Assembly (NCBI GenBank): GCA_030043175.1
Contig: JASHYD010001383.1
Location: forward strand, 1 to 10,333
DNA from: Xanthobacteraceae bacterium
Lineage (GTDB): Bacteria; Pseudomonadota; Alphaproteobacteria; Rhizobiales; Xanthobacteraceae
Reading direction: 5' to 3'
DNA: 10,333 nucleotides
The translations under genes and the position numbers were made by a program. The notes beneath the pieces are model-generated. The model did not search any database. It saw nothing but the letters and a program-made list of their open reading frames with translations, and was not told where the DNA came from. Of this stretch, positions 6,388 to 10,333 are shown one piece after another. Position 1 is the stretch's first letter; each line of letters opens with the position of its first letter.

Positions 6388-6844
6388 GCTCTCCCGCGCT
6401 TAAGTGGCTGATTGCGGCCTTGCTCCCGCCAACTCGAGCATGGAAAGAACGCTCACCCGCGGAGAATGTTATCGCATTCCTGATGCGGCGCGGATTCGAT
6501 GCAGCTGTAGATGAACGGACGAATTTTCGCAGAATCCTGGCGCTCAATAGCTCCTGCCGGATGCGCCTGTTGATAGCATCTAATGATGGAGCGGATCGGG
6601 ACATGATGCGCAGCCTTGCTGCCCTCGCCGAGGCCTGATTTTCGTTTATCAGGGCAAGGTCTACCAAGAACAGCCGATCCTATTGATTGTATCGGCTGAA
6701 TTGTGGGCGCGAGCGCCCGGCAAATTAGGATTGACGGATCGTCACCTCCCCGTTCTTGCGGTGGTGGGGCAAAATCGAGGCGATGTAGAGCGCCTGTTCT
6801 GGGACGACTTAAGTAGGGGCAGCCCCACGGAGATGGTCCGTTGA
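6384..6844 (+). pseudogene. Frameshifted gene of unknown function, translationally coupled to the exosortase remnant
   Basis: The ATG at 6384 overlaps the exosortase stop (ATGA), as in coupled operon genes. The first frame gives 84 residues, including ENVIAFLMRRGFDAAVDERT and CRMRLLIASNDGADRDMMRS, and stops at 6638. A shift of one base near 6632 continues as GLIFVYQGKVYQEQPILLIV and ends with QNRGDVERLFWDDLSRGSP at a stop at 6842. The intact protein would have been about 153 soluble residues. I do not recognise the family. Its coupling suggests it served the exosortase pathway, but that is inference. Confidence 0.5.
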
Positions 6845-7225
6845 ACGCATCCTACGATTTTCTATCGCCAGCGGCACCGATTGGCAGCGGGTCGACCTGA
6901 TTCCTTCTCATCTCGCTCCGCGGGCCCCATCAACAGCGAGGTGTTATTTTGGCTGCCGGGGTCCTATCGGCGACGCCGCTCCGGACTCCCTGCGCAGCGA
7001 TGACAGGGACAACGTAGTGTTGTGCTTTGCTAAACCGGCAGACACAAATGCCTTTGCAGAGCGCTTTGGGGGGTTGCCTTCGCCCCAGAGATAATCCCGA
7101 AAACAAGCGGGCCGAGCTGAAGGCCGCACTTTGATTGTCCCTGAGTGGATCGAATCAACGGCTATCGGCGTTTTTCTGTTGTGGATTGTTGTGCACTTGC
7201 GCCGCGCTGGACAGACAGGAACTCA
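6845..7225 (+). other. Intergenic stretch with a small gene remnant
   Basis: A plus-strand frame at about 6996-7094 reads SDDRDNVVLCFAKPADTNAF and then AERFGG before a TAA stop. Its composition is protein-like and it resembles the C-terminus of short rhizobial hypothetical proteins, but no start codon or ribosome binding site precedes it. The rest shows no coding signal. The promoter of the following membrane protein should lie here, but I could not pick one with confidence. Confidence 0.35.
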
Positions 7226-7648
7226 ATGCCAATGAGAGACGATGGGCTACTCAAACGCATGCCTGGCTTCTTCTACATCCTCATTCTTTTCATAGCCGGG
7301 AGGCTCATCTTCGCTGACCCACGGGCCACCTTGTTCCAATGGGGTAAGTACCACCTCTCTTGGGTTGAGGTCCTTATGGTCGGCGCAGCGATGATGGCGA
7401 TGGCTGAACAGTTGAAAGTGTCTCATCCTGGAATTGACAACACTATTGAGGCCATTTTGATGGGTGCAATGGCCGGTGTGCAGGTTCTGCTTTTCGCTCT
7501 TGGGGCGGCAGGCGTGAGGCACCTCGCTATCTTTAACAATACTGAGTTTCTCATGCTTACTTTGATCAGCATTACTCAGGCTATTGTTGCGACTTTGATC
7601 AACGCTAGGACGCTACGGCGGACGATCGGGGTGAGCGGCAGCAGCTAA
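7226..7648 (+). CDS. Four-span inner membrane protein, function unknown
   Basis: A 140-residue protein with four predicted membrane helices at about 14-30 (FFYILILFIAGRLIF), 46-61 (WVEVLMVGAAMMAMAE), 75-97 (AILMGAMAGVQVLLFALG) and 105-125 (FLMLTLISITQAIVATL). Both ends are short and charged, and the loop KVSHPGIDNT lies between helices 2 and 3. I start at ATG 7226 because AGGA lies five bases upstream; the longer frame from 7145 would add 27 residues of poor composition. It is intact and surrounded by decayed sequence, so it may be the only working gene between 5470 and 8770. I recognise the style of an uncharacterised Bradyrhizobium-type protein but no named family. Confidence 0.75.
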   Translation: MPMRDDGLLKRMPGFFYILILFIAGRLIFADPRATLFQWGKYHLSWVEVLMVGAAMMAMAEQLKVSHPGIDNTIEAILMGAMAGVQVLLFALGAAGVRHLAIFNNTEFLMLTLISITQAIVATLINARTLRRTIGVSGSS

Positions 7649-8768
7649 TCCAAGTGGCGACAAGATCGCGAGCCCGCTCGCCGCCGCAAGGCCGCTGGGC
7701 GGGCTCGCTAGCGCCTGCATGGCCGCGCATCGACCAGCGCTTCCAAGGCCAGCATGAAAAAGTTCTCATCCATCCGCTGCGGCTGCGCCTGGATGAGCTA
7801 TTGCGGTGTCGCGTGTCATGTTCGGCACCACGCCTCCGGCTCTCGACAAGAACTTCGGCAGTCGCAGCTTTGCCACAAGAACTCCGCCACCGTGGTCGCC
7901 AACGCCCGCGTGACGCCGCAGATGATCGATCGCATGATCCCCTCTATCACGAAGACTAGCACGTCGTGGTCGTCCGGATCGGATTGCAGGCCGTCGGCCG
8001 CTCGCCGCGGCTGCTACTACCGCTGCGCCTCGATCGTGTGAACCTCCATGGCCTGGTGCGCCTTGAACACGACGAACTTCTGCTTCGCTTGCACCTCTGT
8101 CGTCTCGTGCTTCGCAACTGCTCGCACAACACATCACCGCACAGTGGAATTGCCGACGTCGCCGCAGCTGCGGTGCTTCTGACAATAGGCCATGCGCCGC
8201 GCCTGCCGCAGTCAGCCATCTCCCGAAATGACGACGCTGCCGCACACTCGTGGTAATGCTCCCACACCTGTTTCATTTCGCATCCTGACAACGAGCAGGC
8301 AAAGAGCGCCGCAAATCCTGGGGGAAGTCGCGTTTCGCATAGTGTGTTCCCTCTGCCTCGATGGCCAATTCGGGTACCAATGCCCTGCAATCGCTAATCC
8401 TGATCGTCAGATCGGACTAAGACTCGGTGCCAGTAGCAAGCTGGGCTGGTGTGCTCAGTAATAATCCCCTCGCTTGCCCTTCGAACCGCCCCTTACCTCC
8501 GCGAACTGATACGGCCCCCTTGAATGCGGTCCTTGCACCTTCACTCCGAGCCTCCGCTGATCAATACGTTACTCTGGTCCATCGTGAATCACACGGCTCG
8601 CCCGAGCCGGTGATCGGCGCGCGAGACTGTGCACCTCCGCCTCGCCTCTTGGGAACGCCGGGGTCGGATTGGCATATACCATCAGGAGGAGTTGCATGAA
8701 GAGAGGGATTCTACGGCGCTGCGATCGCACTTGAACCGTTGGCAACACGGGAGTGTTGAGGCCGGAAG
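7649..8768. other. Long decayed stretch without an intact gene
   Basis: Several overlapping frames of 70-160 codons occur on both strands, but they are Arg/Ala-rich GC artefacts with no start sites. One minus-strand frame between about 8020 and 8200 has a more natural composition (ETTEVQAKQKFVVFKAHQAM) but is broken by stops on both sides, so it is at best a remnant. A strong AGGAGG (8690-8695 region) precedes ATG 8696, yet that frame encodes only 12 residues. Nothing else is recognised. Confidence 0.45.
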
Positions 8769-8903
8769 ATGCCCAAACACAAACGTCGGGCCGCAGACAC
8801 GCATCTTGGTAGTGCGACTGGTGCCGTGGGTGCTATGCGAACAGTCAATGTGAGAACATCAAGATTTGCTGATCGTGAAAAGGCGGAGAGACGACGATCA
8901 TGA
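8769..8903 (+). CDS. Doubtful 44-residue basic protein
   Basis: The frame starts MPKHKRRAADTHLGSATGAV and ends FADREKAERRRS; it is strongly basic and too short for a clear domain. A GAGG lies seven bases before the ATG. Its stop overlaps the ATG of the next frame (ATGA at 8900-8903), which is mild support for both being real. I do not recognise it. The surroundings are decayed, so it may be chance. Confidence 0.35.
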   Translation: MPKHKRRAADTHLGSATGAVGAMRTVNVRTSRFADREKAERRRS

Positions 8904-9193
8904 CAACGCTACTTTTGGTCACGCACACCGTGACGACATCTGGCAAGACCACTCGCCGGGCACGGTGCGAGGGCAGCCCATCCGTGTACACGGTCAAGCG
9001 CACAGTTTCGGATAGCGCCCATATGCTCGTGCCGGAAGACGCACGGCGCACGCCGAAGTGCGCCCGCGAGCGCTTGAAAATGTCTAGCGCGGTCGAGCCT
9101 GTTCATTGTCCGGATGGTACGGCGTCCACAAGTCCGCGATGGGGACTGCGCGCTTTCCTCCGTAAAGACTACGATCCGGACAAACTGGCCTGA
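8900..9193 (+). CDS. Doubtful 97-residue hypothetical protein
   Basis: The frame begins MTTLLLVTHTVTTSGKTTRR and ends GLRAFLRKDYDPDKLA, with a fairly natural C-terminus. Its start overlaps the previous frame by four bases. It has no recognisable domain. An equally long frame lies on the opposite strand over the same bases, so strand choice is uncertain. I favour plus because of the overlap. Confidence 0.3.
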   Translation: MTTLLLVTHTVTTSGKTTRRARCEGSPSVYTVKRTVSDSAHMLVPEDARRTPKCARERLKMSSAVEPVHCPDGTASTSPRWGLRAFLRKDYDPDKLA

Positions 9194-9237
9194 CGGGGAG
9201 CTCCGGCCCAAGGGAACCGGCGGTCGCGTAATATAAG

Positions 9238-9522
9238 CTAGCGCTTCTTCGGACGATATTCGCCCAAATCGATCTCATAGCCGCGGTCTTTCGCTGCCGC
9301 GCGATGCAGGGTGGCCCGCTGCTTTCGCGAAAGCCTCAGTGTCTCGGCGACGAGATTGACCCACTCTGGCGAGGCGCTCTTGCGCCCCGTTAGCGTCTGG
9401 TTCGTGTAGGCGTGCGATTTGCCGACCGCTTCGGCAAGATCAGCTTGTGACATTCGACGCTCGGTCAACAGATGGCTGACCGCAACGCCGAATGTGCTTT
9501 TCGTCGATGAGCGGCGCGACAT
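9238..9522 (-). CDS. XRE-type helix-turn-helix DNA-binding protein
   Basis: A 94-residue protein with an XRE/Cro-like domain at about 13-65: VAVSHLLTERRMSQADLAEA, then VGKSHAYTNQTLTGRKSASP, which is the turn and recognition helix, followed by WVNLVAETLRLS. The tail (66-94) is basic. Such proteins usually bind operator DNA as dimers. The start ATG 9522 lies four bases after the stop of the vWA gene (9527), so the two are co-transcribed and probably translationally coupled; a weak GAAG precedes it. A longer frame from 9660 would overlap the vWA gene and is rejected. Autoregulation through the palindromes upstream of the vWA gene is plausible but inferred. Confidence 0.85.
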   Translation of the reverse strand: MSRRSSTKSTFGVAVSHLLTERRMSQADLAEAVGKSHAYTNQTLTGRKSASPEWVNLVAETLRLSRKQRATLHRAAAKDRGYEIDLGEYRPKKR

Positions 9523-9526
9523 CGCT

Positions 9527-10279
9527 TCACAGCGAAAAATCGTCCACGGCCTTGTGCCTGGGCTGCGGCGGAATCGGCCGCGACTGCGGCTTGGGCACCT
9601 GCGAGCCTTGCTGGCCGAATACGCGTTGGAAATGCGCATCGCCCGAGGCAGCGCGTGCACTCATCGAAAGACCCGTGTCTCTCGAACGGCCTGCAGCGTA
9701 GTCTGCGATTGACTCGCCCATCGCCGCATAGGACGCGCGCACATGCTGCGGCGATCGCCCGCTGGACAGCGTTGACATCGCCGCCACGCCCATACGCGCT
9801 CCCGTATCGTAGGCATCAATGCCGGTGCCCAAAAAGTTGAATTGCCAGCCATCGGCGGTCTTTTCCTTGATCAGGGCATTGAGCTCGTCCCACGTATGCT
9901 CGGTCGACGCGTTCTCGTGCCCGTCGGTCTGAATGCACACTACGACCTTGGGATTGCTGCCGTTGAGCGACTTTTCCACCGCCTTGATCGTCTTGTAGGC
10001 AGCGTCGATCAGAGGGGTGCTGGCGCCCGGCTGATAGCTTTCCATGGTCAGCTCGGCAACCTTCGACACCGGAACCGCCACACAGACCTTTTCGATGCGG
10101 CGGCTGTCGAACTTGATCAGCGTGAAGTCGATCGGCACGGCCTCCGCCTTGAGCGAACCGAGATAGGAATTGAACCCGCCAATGGTGTCGTCCTTGATCG
10201 ACTCCATCGAGCCGGTTTCATCGAGTAGAAACGTCACCAGCGTGCATTGATCGGTTCCAGCCTTCTTCGACTTAGACAT
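9527..10279 (-). CDS. von Willebrand factor A (vWA) domain protein
   Basis: A 250-residue soluble protein. The vWA fold covers about residues 12-170. The metal-site (MIDAS) residues are visible: DETGSM (20-25, a D-x-T-G-S variant of DxSxS), T88 in PGASTPL, and D119 in QTDGHEN. Such domains bind a divalent metal and a protein partner. Residues 195-250 are low-complexity and Pro/Gln-rich, ending KAVDDFSL. No signal peptide or membrane segment is seen, so it is cytoplasmic. AGGAGG six bases before ATG 10279 is an ideal ribosome binding site. An XRE regulator follows directly. The partner is unknown; no MoxR-type ATPase or Ter gene lies in the window. Confidence 0.9.
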   Translation of the reverse strand: MSKSKKAGTDQCTLVTFLLDETGSMESIKDDTIGGFNSYLGSLKAEAVPIDFTLIKFDSRRIEKVCVAVPVSKVAELTMESYQPGASTPLIDAAYKTIKAVEKSLNGSNPKVVVCIQTDGHENASTEHTWDELNALIKEKTADGWQFNFLGTGIDAYDTGARMGVAAMSTLSSGRSPQHVRASYAAMGESIADYAAGRSRDTGLSMSARAASGDAHFQRVFGQQGSQVPKPQSRPIPPQPRHKAVDDFSL

Positions 10280-10305
10280 ACACAGCCTCCTGTAAAACGG
10301 CCGGA

Positions 10306-10330
10306 ATTAGCCTAATCGGCATATATGCCG
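10306..10330. promoter_or_regulatory. Two abutting palindromes upstream of the vWA-XRE unit (candidate operator)
   Basis: ATTAGCCTAAT (10306-10316, an inverted repeat around one central base) directly abuts CGGCATATATGCCG (10317-10330, a perfect 14-bp palindrome). They end about 27 bases before the vWA start codon, where a promoter should lie. An XRE protein encoded in the same operon is the obvious candidate to bind them. The right edge of the window cuts off the rest of the promoter. Confidence 0.45.
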
Positions 10331-10333
10331 TAT

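Noticed and set aside
7766..8390. Two long overlapping minus-strand frames (144 and 159 codons)
   Set aside because: Low-complexity Arg/Ala/Ser composition, no ribosome binding sites, no recognisable domain.
8696..8734. 12-codon frame behind a perfect AGGAGG
   Set aside because: Too short to support as a gene; it may be the surviving start of a lost gene.

Overview
The window looks like accessory DNA from an alphaproteobacterium, most likely a Bradyrhizobium or close relative. The reasons are the GC-rich coding sequence, the style of several short hypothetical proteins, a sigma-EcfG (general stress response) promoter, and many decayed genes between intact ones. The genus is inference from remembered family resemblance; no search was run.

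Region 1 (1-2310, minus strand) is the most interesting part. It holds the start of a RiPP cluster of the thiazole/oxazole-modified microcin (TOMM, azoline peptide) type. A 158-residue precursor (1695-2171) has a signal-peptide-like N-terminus, an acidic leader, a Gly-Gly junction and an extreme core. The core is Gly/Cys-rich and then runs into two long Ser-Cys heteropolymers punctuated by Trp. After 125 bases comes a fused C/D cyclodehydratase (leader-binding E1-like domain, four zinc cysteines, YcaO domain) that runs off the left edge. A good sigma-70-type promoter with a 20-bp palindrome at its start site lies upstream of the precursor.

Region 2 (2310-5470) is mostly non-coding. It holds a possible IS21-type end, a frameshifted small gene, a 184-residue single-span membrane protein with a coiled coil, a DUF4242 protein, and a 66-residue protein behind a perfect GGAAC-N16-CGTT sigma-EcfG promoter.

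Region 3 (5626-6844, plus strand) is a dead two-gene operon. The first gene is an exosortase/archaeosortase-type membrane protease with several frameshifts. It keeps the Cys motif but lacks the segment expected to carry the conserved Arg and His. Its stop overlaps (ATGA) the start of a second, frameshifted gene of unknown function.

Region 4 (6845-9240) holds one intact four-span membrane protein (7226-7648), over a kilobase of decayed sequence, and two doubtful small reading frames.

Region 5 (9238-10333, minus strand) is a tight two-gene unit: a von Willebrand factor A (vWA) protein followed four bases later by an XRE-type DNA-binding protein. Two adjacent palindromes upstream could be the regulator's operator.
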